16,198 nucleotides of DNA, from contig JAIESJ010000201.1 of NCBI GenBank assembly GCA_019746155.1, forward strand, positions 1 to 16,198. The letters are read 5' to 3'. This DNA comes from Burkholderiales bacterium (lineage in GTDB: Bacteria > Pseudomonadota > Gammaproteobacteria > Burkholderiales > SG8-41). Shown here piece by piece: positions 7,866-14,714 of the stretch; position 1 is the first letter of the stretch; each line of letters opens with the position of its first letter. The notes beneath the pieces were generated by a model, which did no database searches, was not told where the DNA came from, and was given only the letters and a program-made list of their open reading frames with translations. Made by a program: the position numbers and the translations under genes.

Positions 7866-9839
7866 ATGTCGAGCAAAACGATTGAGTCCATATTGCAGGA
7901 AAACCGGGTTTTCCCTCCCAGCGATGCGTTTGTCAAACAGGCCAATATTTCAGGAATGGACGCCTACCGCAAGCTGTGTGCCGAGGCGGAACGGGATTTC
8001 GAGGGTTTCTGGGGAAGGCTGGCGCGTGAAGAAGTGCTGTGGCACAAACCCTTCACCAAGGTGCTCGACAAAAGCAATGCGCCGTTTTTTAAGTGGTATC
8101 ACGATGGCGAGTTGAACGCTTCCTACAACTGCCTCGACCGGCATCTCCAGACCCAGCCGGACAAGACCGCCATCATTTTCGAAGCCGACGACGGCAAGGT
8201 CACCAGGATCACCTACAAGGAGCTCTACCGCCGCGTGTGCATGATGGCCAACGGCCTCAAGTCGCTCAATATCAAGAAAAACGACCGTGTCATCATCTAC
8301 ATGCCGATGTCGATCGAGGTGGTCGTTGCGATGCAGGCCTGCGCCCGCATCGGCGCAATCCACTCGGTGGTGTTCGGCGGCTTCTCGGCCAAGAGTCTGC
8401 AGGAGCGAATCATCGACGCCGGCGCGGTTGCCGTCATCACCGCCGACGAGCAGATGCGCGGCGGCCGCGCCATTCCACTCAAGGCCGCGGTCGACGAGGC
8501 GCTCGGCATGGGCGGCTGCGACTCGATCAAAAGCGTGGTCGTCTACAAGCGCACGGGCAGTCAAGCGCAGTGGGACGCCAGGCGTGACGTGTGGCTGCAC
8601 GACCTGGTAAACGGCCAATCCGATACCTGTGAGCCGGAATGGGTCAACGCCGAGCATCCGTTGTTCATTCTTTACACGTCGGGTTCTACTGGCAAGCCCA
8701 AGGGCATTCAGCACTCCACCGGCGGCTATCTGCTGTGGTGCATCATGACCATGAAGTGGACATTCGACTACAAGCCCGATGATGTGTTCTGGTGTACGGC
8801 CGACGTCGGCTGGGTGACCGGTCATTCCTACGTCTGTTACGGGCCACTTGCGGTGGGCGCCACCCAGATCATGTTCGAGGGTGTGCCGGTCTACCCGGAC
8901 GCCGGGCGTTTCTGGAAAATGATCCAGGACCACAAGGTCACGGTGTTCTATACCGCGCCGACGGCGATCCGCTCGCTGATCAAGGCCGGCGGCGACCTGC
9001 CGAAGAAATACAACCTGTCCTCGCTGCGCATCCTGGGCACGGTGGGCGAGCCGATCAACCCTGAAGCCTGGATGTGGTATCACGAAGTGGTCGGCGGCGG
9101 ACGCTGTCCGATCGTCGACACCTGGTGGCAAACCGAAACCGGCGGCCATATGATCACGCCGCTGCCCGGCGCCACACCGACCAAGCCCGGCTCGGCGACA
9201 TTCGCGCTGCCCGGCATCATGGCCGACATCGTCGACGAAACCGGCCAGTCCGTGGGCAAAGGCAAAGGCGGGATCCTGGTCATCAAGCGGCCGTGGCCCT
9301 CGATGCTGCGCACTATCTGGGGCGACCCCGAACGCTTCAAAAAGACCTATTACCCAGAAGACTTCAAGGGCCAGTACTATCTCGCCGGCGACGGTGCCAC
9401 CTATGATGAGGAAGGCTATATCCGCATCATGGGCCGCATCGACGACGTGCTCAATGTTTCGGGCCACCGCCTCGGGACGATGGAAGTCGAGTCGGCGCTC
9501 GTGGCGAACCCGCTCGTCGCCGAAGCCGCGGTGGTCGGCCGGCCCGACGAGCTGACCGGCGAAGCGGTGTGCGCGTTCGTGGTACTCAAGCAGGCGCGGC
9601 CGAACGGCGCGGAGGCGCATAAGATCGCCAACGACCTGCGCGACTGGGTCAGCAAGGAGATCGGGCCGATCGCCAAACCCAGGGACATCCGCTTCGGCGA
9701 CAATCTGCCGAAAACGCGCTCGGGGAAAATCATGCGGCGCCTGTTGCGCTCCATCGCCAGAGGCGAGGACATCACGCAGGACGTCTCGACGCTGGAAAAC
9801 CCGGCGATTCTCGAACAGCTCAAACAAACCGTAAGCTGA
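7866..9839 (+). CDS. acs: Acetyl-coenzyme A synthetase, AMP-forming
   Basis: The 657-residue enzyme converts acetate, ATP and CoA to acetyl-CoA, AMP and pyrophosphate through an acetyl-adenylate, allowing growth on low acetate. It belongs to the ANL adenylating superfamily. The phosphate loop YTSGSTGKPKG lies at 270-280, the GEPINPEAW and DTWWQTETGG acetate/adenylate pocket motifs near 396-426, and the C-terminal lid ends in PKTRSGKIMRRLLR with the catalytic lysine at 621. That lysine is the usual target of inhibitory acetylation. Length and motifs fit Acs rather than propionyl-CoA synthetase PrpE, though some activity on propionate cannot be excluded. ATG 7866 has a good GGAGG site (7857-7861). 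The next genes downstream encode a transporter-like sensor kinase and an acetate-type symporter, which fits a role in acetate use. Confidence 0.97.
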   Translation: MSSKTIESILQENRVFPPSDAFVKQANISGMDAYRKLCAEAERDFEGFWGRLAREEVLWHKPFTKVLDKSNAPFFKWYHDGELNASYNCLDRHLQTQPDKTAIIFEADDGKVTRITYKELYRRVCMMANGLKSLNIKKNDRVIIYMPMSIEVVVAMQACARIGAIHSVVFGGFSAKSLQERIIDAGAVAVITADEQMRGGRAIPLKAAVDEALGMGGCDSIKSVVVYKRTGSQAQWDARRDVWLHDLVNGQSDTCEPEWVNAEHPLFILYTSGSTGKPKGIQHSTGGYLLWCIMTMKWTFDYKPDDVFWCTADVGWVTGHSYVCYGPLAVGATQIMFEGVPVYPDAGRFWKMIQDHKVTVFYTAPTAIRSLIKAGGDLPKKYNLSSLRILGTVGEPINPEAWMWYHEVVGGGRCPIVDTWWQTETGGHMITPLPGATPTKPGSATFALPGIMADIVDETGQSVGKGKGGILVIKRPWPSMLRTIWGDPERFKKTYYPEDFKGQYYLAGDGATYDEEGYIRIMGRIDDVLNVSGHRLGTMEVESALVANPLVAEAAVVGRPDELTGEAVCAFVVLKQARPNGAEAHKIANDLRDWVSKEIGPIAKPRDIRFGDNLPKTRSGKIMRRLLRSIARGEDITQDVSTLENPAILEQLKQTVS

Positions 9840-9841
9840 AA

Positions 9842-9920
9842 TGCGCGAGGCGTAAGGCGTGGAGGGTAAGGCGGGGAACCATCGCCCTCTCCACGCTGTT
9901 GCGCCTCACGCCTCACCGCC
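9842..9920. repeat. Mirrored GC-rich heptamer repeat array forming a long imperfect hairpin
   Basis: The 90-nt gap after acs is filled by 7-nt units: GGCGTAA, GGCGTGG, AGGGTAA and GGCGGGG run without a break from 9849 to 9876. The other arm read on the opposite strand has GGCGTGA and GGCGCAA units (about 9900-9914). The arms pair: GAGGCG (9847-9852) with CGCCTC (9902-9907), and GCGTGGAGGG (9857-9866) with CCCTCTCCACGC (9885-9896) apart from a 2-nt bulge. No T run follows, so it is not a classic intrinsic terminator, although it could protect or end the acs transcript. It shares the mirrored heptamer layout with the array at 12905-13052 but not its base sequence. Confidence 0.7.
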
Positions 9921-9929
9921 CGGAGGCGT

Positions 9930-10130
9930 ATGATCAGACCAAACATCAAAGGACAGCGCCTTGTGGCGCTGTTTTTGCTGGGTTGCCTGCTGTTCAACTA
10001 CCCCCTGTTATCGCTGTTTGCCGGGCAGGGAGAGATTTTCGGTGTGCCGCTGCTCTACGCTTACGTGTTCACGGTGTGGGCGCTGCTCATCGGCCTGATG
10101 GCGCTGGTGGTTGAAAGGCGCAGCGACTAG
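9930..10130 (+). CDS. Small two-helix membrane protein upstream of the SSF sensor kinase
   Basis: The 66-residue product is not firmly recognised. It has a short basic N-terminus, one hydrophobic helix (about 10-31, LVALFLLGCLLFNYPLLSLF), a short loop, and a second helix (about 37-61, FGVPLLYAYVFTVWALLIGL) ending in ERRSD. Layout and the GVPLLY-type pattern resemble the small DUF3311/DUF485-like partners found beside sodium:solute symporters. It lies 45 nt upstream of the kinase gene whose sensor part is such a symporter. GGAGG (9922-9926) precedes ATG 9930, with short spacing. A small open frame is also known upstream of cbrA in pseudomonads. It is likely a real gene; a role as partner or regulator of the kinase is inferred. 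Confidence 0.75.
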   Translation: MIRPNIKGQRLVALFLLGCLLFNYPLLSLFAGQGEIFGVPLLYAYVFTVWALLIGLMALVVERRSD

Positions 10131-10175
10131 AGCCGGAGGCGGAACCGCAGTGGCGCATAGAGCGAGGCAAGGAAT

Positions 10176-12959
10176 ATGCTGACGGGCGCCACCATCGTCC
10201 TGGCTTCATTCGCCTATGTCGGCCTGCTGTTCGCGATCGCCTATTACGGCGACAAGCGTGCCGATGCCGGCCGCAGCATCATCGCCAATCCCTACATCTA
10301 CGCGCTGTCGCTCGCGGTCTACTGCACTTCATGGACGTTCTACGGCAGCGTCGGCCGCGCCGCGACCAGCGGCATCGGCTTCCTGCCGATCTACCTCGGA
10401 CCAACGCTGATGGCGGCACTGTGGTGGTACGTGATGCTGAAAATCATCCGCATCAGCAAGGCTAATCGCATCACCTCGATCGCCGATTTCATCGCCTCGC
10501 GCTACGGCAAGAGCCAGATACTCGGCGGACTGGTCACGATCATCCTTGTGATAGGTATCGTGCCCTATATCGCGCTTCAACTCAAAGCGATATCGACCAG
10601 CTTTTCCATCATTCTCAAATATCCGGAAGTGGTGATGCCCGACAAGGCTGGCGCGCCGCTGTTTCTCGGCGACAACACGTTCTACATCGCGATGCTGCTC
10701 GCCGCTTTCACGATTCTGTTCGGCACGCGCCACCTCGACGCGACGGAGCGGCATGAAGGACTGGTCGCCGCAGTGGCATTTGAATCCCTGGTCAAGCTGC
10801 TGGCGTTCATCGCGGTCGGGTTGTTCGTGACTTTCGTCATGTACAACGGCTTCGGTGATATTTTCAACCGCGCCGCTGAAGTTCCGCAGCTCAATGCACT
10901 GCTCATGCTGGGAGGCGCAAGCGGCAGTTACACGACCTGGGCCTCGCTTACCTTCCTGTCGATGCTCGCCATCATGTTCCTGCCGCGCCAGTTCCAGGTT
11001 GCGGTAGTGGAAAACGTCGACGAGCGCCATCTCAACAAGGCGATCTGGCTGTTTCCACTTTATCTGTTCGCAATCAATATCTTCGTGCTGCCGATCGCGC
11101 TGGGCGGGCTGATGCATTTCCAGGGCGGAGGCGTCGACGCCGATACCTTTGTGCTGACGCTGCCGATGGCACAGCAACAACCCATGCTGGCTCTATTCGT
11201 GTTCATCGGCGGGTTATCGGCAGCGACCGGCATGGTGATCGTAGAAACCATTGCGCTGTCCACCATGGTATGCAACGACTTGGTGATGCCGGTGCTGCTG
11301 CGCATGAAATGGCTGCGGCTCACCGAGCGGCCCGACCTCTCGGGACTGCTGCTCGGCATCCGCCGCGGCGCCATCGTCGTCATTCTCGTGCTCGGCTATC
11401 TGTACTTCTATCTGGCTGGAGAAGCTTACGCGCTGGTGTCGATCGGACTTATTTCCTTTTCTGCCGTCGCGCAATTCGCCCCGGCCATCATCGGCGGCAT
11501 TTTCTGGAAGGGCGGCACGCGCACCGGTGCGATCTGGGGACTGGCGGCAGGCTTCCTGGTGTGGCTGTACACCCTGCTGCTGCCGTCCTTTGCCAAATCC
11601 GGCTGGCTGCCCATCACTTTCCTGTCGCAGGGCATATTCGGCATAGACCTGCTCAAGCCGCAGCAACTGTTCGGCCTCTACGGTCTGGACGACACTACAC
11701 ATTGCCTGTTCTGGAGCATGTTGGCCAACATCGGATGTTATATCGGCATATCCCTGTTGCAGCGGCCGAACGCCGCCGAACACAGCCAGGCGACCTTGTT
11801 CGTCGATGTGCTCAAGCAATCTTCCGCCACCGCAGGTTCCCGGTTCTGGCGCGGCAGCGCATCGATCGACGACTTGCTGGCGCTGCTCGGCCGTTTCCTG
11901 GGTCCCGAGCGCGCCCGCGATGCATTCGCCGTCTACGCGCGCAGCCGGGGTGAAAAACCGAACCAGGCGCCGGCCGCCGACGCCGACCTGGTGCACTACG
12001 CCGAATCGCTCCTAGCCGGGACCATCGGCAGCGCCTCCGCGCGGGCAATGATCGCATCAGTCGTGGACGAGGAGCCCCTCGGCATCGATGAGGTGATGAA
12101 CATCATCGATGAAGCCTCGCAAGCGCTCGCCTACAGCCGCCAGCTCGAACAGAAGTCGCGCGAACTCGAAGCCGCCACCAACGAGCTGCGCGGCGCCAAT
12201 CAAAGGCTGCAGGAACTCGACCGGCTCAAGGACGACTTCATTTCCACCGTTACCCACGAACTGCGCACGCCGCTGACCTCGATCCGCGCGTTTTCGGAAA
12301 TCCTCAACGACAATCCGCAGCTTGATACCGGCCAGCGCGCAAAATTCCTCGGCATCATCATCAAGGAGTCCGAGCGTCTGACCCGGCTCATCAACCAGGT
12401 GCTCGATCTGGCCAAGATCGAATCGGGCAACGCCGAGTGGCACTCGAGCGAAATCGACATGCGCGAAGTGCTCGAAGACTCGGTCACGGCCGTGAGCCAG
12501 CTCTTCAAGGACAGGAACATCACACTGGAAATCAAGGCGCCCCCGGAACTCCCGCTGATCGTCGCCGACCGCGATCGCCTGATGCAGGTGATGCTGAACC
12601 TCTTGTCCAACGCCGCGAAATTCTGTGAGCGCCCGGACGGCCGCGTCAATATTACCCTCATGCGGCAGGATGACACGCTGCGTGTCGACGTCACCGACAA
12701 CGGCATCGGCATCAGTCCGTCCGATCAGAAAATCATTTTCGACAAGTTCCGCCAGGTCGGCGATACGCTCACGCAAAAGCCCAGGGGCAGCGGCCTCGGT
12801 CTTGCCATTTCCCGCGAAATCATCAGCCACTTCGGCGGCCGGTTGTGGGTCACCAGCACGCTCGGCGAAGGCTCGACCTTCTCCTTCACCTTGCCGATCA
12901 AGGCAAGTTCCAAGTTTGAAGTTTCAGGTTTGAAGTTGGATCAGAAATTCGGCACCTAG
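10176..12959 (+). CDS. Sodium:solute symporter-fused sensor histidine kinase (SSF-STAC-HisKA-HATPase), CbrA/CrbS-like
   Basis: The 927-residue inner-membrane protein joins a transporter domain to a kinase. Residues about 1-510 form the many membrane helices of the sodium:solute symporter family, including GTRHLDATERHEGLVAAVAFESLVKLL split over 189-215. A cytoplasmic STAC domain follows (about 556-630, with LGRFLGPERARDAF and LLAGTIGSASARAM), then a coiled coil (about 645-690). The HisKA dimerisation domain holds the phosphorylated His694 in VTHELRTPL, and the HATPase_c domain has Asn812 (LLSNAAKF), DNGIG from Asp841, and GSGLGLAI. Unlike CbrA it has no visible PAS domain, and unlike hybrid CrbS-type kinases no receiver. 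Relatives control carbon use, including acs. The C-terminal tail (about 911-922) is encoded by a heptamer repeat. The likely ligand is inferred only from neighbouring acetate genes. Confidence 0.93.
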   Translation: MLTGATIVLASFAYVGLLFAIAYYGDKRADAGRSIIANPYIYALSLAVYCTSWTFYGSVGRAATSGIGFLPIYLGPTLMAALWWYVMLKIIRISKANRITSIADFIASRYGKSQILGGLVTIILVIGIVPYIALQLKAISTSFSIILKYPEVVMPDKAGAPLFLGDNTFYIAMLLAAFTILFGTRHLDATERHEGLVAAVAFESLVKLLAFIAVGLFVTFVMYNGFGDIFNRAAEVPQLNALLMLGGASGSYTTWASLTFLSMLAIMFLPRQFQVAVVENVDERHLNKAIWLFPLYLFAINIFVLPIALGGLMHFQGGGVDADTFVLTLPMAQQQPMLALFVFIGGLSAATGMVIVETIALSTMVCNDLVMPVLLRMKWLRLTERPDLSGLLLGIRRGAIVVILVLGYLYFYLAGEAYALVSIGLISFSAVAQFAPAIIGGIFWKGGTRTGAIWGLAAGFLVWLYTLLLPSFAKSGWLPITFLSQGIFGIDLLKPQQLFGLYGLDDTTHCLFWSMLANIGCYIGISLLQRPNAAEHSQATLFVDVLKQSSATAGSRFWRGSASIDDLLALLGRFLGPERARDAFAVYARSRGEKPNQAPAADADLVHYAESLLAGTIGSASARAMIASVVDEEPLGIDEVMNIIDEASQALAYSRQLEQKSRELEAATNELRGANQRLQELDRLKDDFISTVTHELRTPLTSIRAFSEILNDNPQLDTGQRAKFLGIIIKESERLTRLINQVLDLAKIESGNAEWHSSEIDMREVLEDSVTAVSQLFKDRNITLEIKAPPELPLIVADRDRLMQVMLNLLSNAAKFCERPDGRVNITLMRQDDTLRVDVTDNGIGISPSDQKIIFDKFRQVGDTLTQKPRGSGLGLAISREIISHFGGRLWVTSTLGEGSTFSFTLPIKASSKFEVSGLKLDQKFGT

Positions 12960-13052
12960 CAGCCTGTCGGACTTGGCCCCCATTCACCGGAACGGGTGAT
13001 GTTAACGGATCACCGTTCAACTTGAAACCTCAAACTTCAGACTTGAAACCAA
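12905..13052. repeat. Mirrored AT-rich heptamer array spanning the kinase end and receiver start
   Basis: Five unbroken 7-nt units occupy 12905-12939: AAGTTCC, AAGTTTG, AAGTTTC, AGGTTTG, AAGTTGG. An inverted set lies at 13018-13052: CAACTTG, AAACCTC, AAACTTC, AGACTTG, AAACCAA. Aligned as reverse complements over 35 positions, the arms agree at 28, so RNA or single-stranded DNA could fold into a long imperfect hairpin with a loop of about 80 nt. The loop itself has small stems, such as AACGG/CCGTT around ATCA (13003-13016). The left arm is translated as the kinase tail; the right arm covers the proposed start of the receiver gene. No transposase or terminal duplication is seen. Confidence 0.8.
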
Positions 13053-13423
13053 AGAAGATACTCATTGCGGAGGACGAGCCGAGCATCGTCCTGTCGCTGG
13101 AATTCCTGCTCCAGAACGCGGGCTATGAAGTGACGGTCACGCGCGACGGCAATGAAGCGCTCCGCATGAGTGAACGGGAAAAACCCGATCTGATCGTGCT
13201 CGATATTATGCTGCCGCTGCTTGACGGCTTCGAGGTATGCCGGCGCATCCGCGAGAACGAAACGCTCGGGCACACCAAGATCCTGATGCTCACCGCGCGC
13301 GGGCATGAAAGCGCAATAGAGAAAAGCCTCGCGCTGGGCGCCAATGCCTATATGACCAAACCGTTCTCAACCCGAGAATTAGTAAAAAAAATCAATGAGT
13401 TATTGACTACAGCGGCAGCATAG
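13022..13423 (+). CDS. Stand-alone receiver-domain response regulator, partner of the SSF kinase
   Basis: About 133 residues make up one CheY-like receiver and no output domain. The acidic pair Glu17-Asp18 (AEDEP), the phosphoacceptor Asp61 (IVLDIMLPLLDGF), Thr91 and Lys113 (MTKPF) are all present, so it should accept phosphate from the upstream kinase, which lacks its own receiver. How it acts is unknown; it has no DNA-binding region. No ATG or GTG start exists in frame between the kinase stop and the domain. The candidates are TTG 13022 (used here) and TTG 13043, both inside the heptamer repeat and neither with a clear ribosome site. The frame is open back into the kinase gene. The domain itself is certain and the start is not. 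Confidence 0.88.
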   Translation: MKPQTSDLKPKKILIAEDEPSIVLSLEFLLQNAGYEVTVTRDGNEALRMSEREKPDLIVLDIMLPLLDGFEVCRRIRENETLGHTKILMLTARGHESAIEKSLALGANAYMTKPFSTRELVKKINELLTTAAA

Positions 13424-13486
13424 CACCCAGCATCTCCAGCCACATCAAAAATCAACCGCCGCTGCACGTCGATGAAAAATGCGCTC

Positions 13487-14158
13487 TTAGTGACTGACGT
13501 AATCGAGCAAATAACCACGGCCATAAAGGGTGCGCACGGTCACGCCCGTGCCGGCAATTTTCTTGCGCAGCCTGTGCACGTAAACCTCGATCGCGTTATG
13601 GCTCACTTCCTTGTCGTAGCTGTAGAGCTGCTCCACCAGTTGTTCCTTGCTCACCACCCTGCCGAAGCGGTGCAACAGGACCTCAAGCACGCCGATTTCG
13701 TGCAGCGACAGCTGCAGGGTTTTGCCGTCGATGCTGGCAGTACGCCCGACGGTATCAAAATTAAGTTCACCATAGCTGATGACCGGTGACATGCCGCCCT
13801 GGCCGCGGCGCAGCAGCGCCCGCACCCGCGCCTGCAGCTCGTTGAGACTGAACGGCTTGACCAGGTAATCGTCGGCGCCGAGATCGAGCCCCATCACCTT
13901 CTCTTCGGGTTTCTCGCGCCCTGACAGGATCAGCACCGGCATCGAGGAGTTGCGCCTTCGAAGGCGGCGCAGAACTTCGAAGCCGTCGAGCCTGGGAAGA
14001 CCCAGGTCGAGAATAAGCAGACCGAAGATATCCTCCTTCAGCGCCTCGTCGGCCGCGGCACCATTGGCAACCCAGTCGACCGCATAGCCGGCCTGGGTCA
14101 ACGAAAACCGCAACGCCTCGGCAAGCGCCATATCGTCTTCGGTAATCAGTATTCGCAA
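13487..14158 (-). CDS. OmpR/PhoB-family response regulator (QseB/TctD-like), TTG start
   Basis: A 223-residue two-component transcription regulator. The N-terminal receiver has acidic residues in LITEDD, the phosphoacceptor Asp51 (LLILDLGLPRLDGF), Ser79 and Lys101 (YLVKPFSLNEL). The C-terminal winged helix (about 126-223) shows SLHEIGVLEVLLHRFGRVVS, the recognition-helix region SHNAIEVYVHRLRKKI and the closing hairpin RTLYGRGYLLDY. The frame is open upstream to an ATG at 14323, but that stretch is unlike a receiver. TTG 14158 gives the family N-terminus (L/M)RILITEDD and has a GAGGAG ribosome site. No sensor kinase of the matching type is in the window. It faces the DUF4212/symporter genes across a 289-nt divergent gap and could control them, which is inferred from position. 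Confidence 0.92.
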   Translation of the reverse strand: MRILITEDDMALAEALRFSLTQAGYAVDWVANGAAADEALKEDIFGLLILDLGLPRLDGFEVLRRLRRRNSSMPVLILSGREKPEEKVMGLDLGADDYLVKPFSLNELQARVRALLRRGQGGMSPVISYGELNFDTVGRTASIDGKTLQLSLHEIGVLEVLLHRFGRVVSKEQLVEQLYSYDKEVSHNAIEVYVHRLRKKIAGTGVTVRTLYGRGYLLDYVSH

Positions 14159-14447
14159 GCCTTGCTCCTCGCCATCATCGATCTGGGTGCGGCACTGCCG
14201 GCCTGACTTTGAACATAACCGGCGTATAACCCCAACCCATTGTTTCTGATTATTTTTTTGTTCCCCGGCAGACCCTGTGACGGACGCCGGATCGCCTTTA
14301 TTCCAACAATCCGTTTTTATCACGCCGGTTCAGGATTTTGTAAGTATTTTTCTTTAGCATTAAACCGGCAAAAAAATAATAAGTAAATCAGTTTGTTTTT
14401 CGTGGCCGTGATTTTGTGCCGCATCGCTTAAAAAAAAGGAGGAGTCC
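14159..14447. promoter_or_regulatory. AT-rich divergent regulatory region with three AACCGGC-type sites
   Basis: This 289-nt gap separates the OmpR-type regulator (left) from the DUF4212/symporter genes (right). It is much richer in A and T than the flanking genes, with runs of T or A at 14242-14250, 14371-14377 and 14430-14437. The heptamer AACCGGC occurs at 14217-14223 and 14363-14369 and inverted (GCCGGTT) at 14324-14330; the last two could pair or act as a two-site operator. A CCGGC/GCCGG inverted pair also lies at about 14265-14290. No promoter stands out clearly by eye. A strong ribosome site AGGAGGAG (14437-14444) precedes the DUF4212 start. Confidence 0.45.
14165..14170 (-). promoter_or_regulatory. 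Shine-Dalgarno site fixing the TTG start of the OmpR-type regulator
   Basis: GAGGAG on the minus strand ends 6 nt before TTG 14158. This spacing is ideal, and no ATG or GTG in frame lies near the expected receiver N-terminus. It supports TTG as the true start over the far upstream ATG at 14323. Confidence 0.75.
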
Positions 14448-14714
14448 ATGGAATTATCCGCAAAGCACCAGGAATACTGGCGCAAGAATCTGGTCATCAC
14501 CGCAATATTGATGGTGATCTGGTTCGTTGTCACGTTTGTCGAGGGGTGGTACGCAAGAGAACTCAACAGCATCACCTTCTTCGGCTTCCCGCTCGGCTTC
14601 TACATGTCGGCGCAGGGCTCGCTGATCATCTATGTCGCGATCATCTGGTTTTACGCGCACTACATGAACAAGCTCGACAATGAGTACAACGTGCAGGAAG
14701 AGGAACTCACATGA
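14448..14714 (+). CDS. DUF4212 small subunit of a sodium/substrate symporter
   Basis: The 88-residue protein has two membrane helices (about 15-34, LVITAILMVIWFVVTFVEGW, and about 49-70, YMSAQGSLIIYVAIIWFYAHYM). It fits the DUF4212 family, the small partner encoded directly before acetate-type symporters. The pattern AKHQEYWRKN at the start, FFGFPLGFYMSAQGS in the middle and MNKLDNEY after helix 2 is characteristic. Its stop overlaps the next start as ATGA, so translation is probably coupled and the two proteins likely act together in the inner membrane. AGGAGGAG lies 3 nt before ATG 14448. The exact function of the small subunit is not known. Confidence 0.93.
   Translation: MELSAKHQEYWRKNLVITAILMVIWFVVTFVEGWYARELNSITFFGFPLGFYMSAQGSLIIYVAIIWFYAHYMNKLDNEYNVQEEELT

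Noticed and set aside
7950..9827. Very long open frame (625 codons) on the minus strand opposite acs
   Set aside because: It is an antisense shadow of a strongly conserved acs gene in GC-rich DNA; its product is rich in Arg, His and Asp with no recognisable domain or ribosome site.
9842..9920. Intrinsic terminator after acs
   Set aside because: A strong hairpin can form, but no T run follows on either strand, so it is listed as a repeat rather than a terminator.
12905..13052. CRISPR-like or insertion-sequence remnant
   Set aside because: Units are contiguous 7-mers without spacers, and there is no transposase, target duplication or cas gene nearby.
14159..14323. N-terminal extension of the OmpR-type regulator to ATG 14323
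   Set aside because: The extra 55 residues are unlike receiver sequence, lie in AT-rich promoter-like DNA, and a better-placed TTG with GAGGAG exists at 14158.
14402..14420. Possible sigma-54 promoter (TGGC ... TTTTGTGC) before the DUF4212 gene
   Set aside because: The -24 GG is present, but the -12 GC is GT at the required spacing, so it fails the key invariant base.
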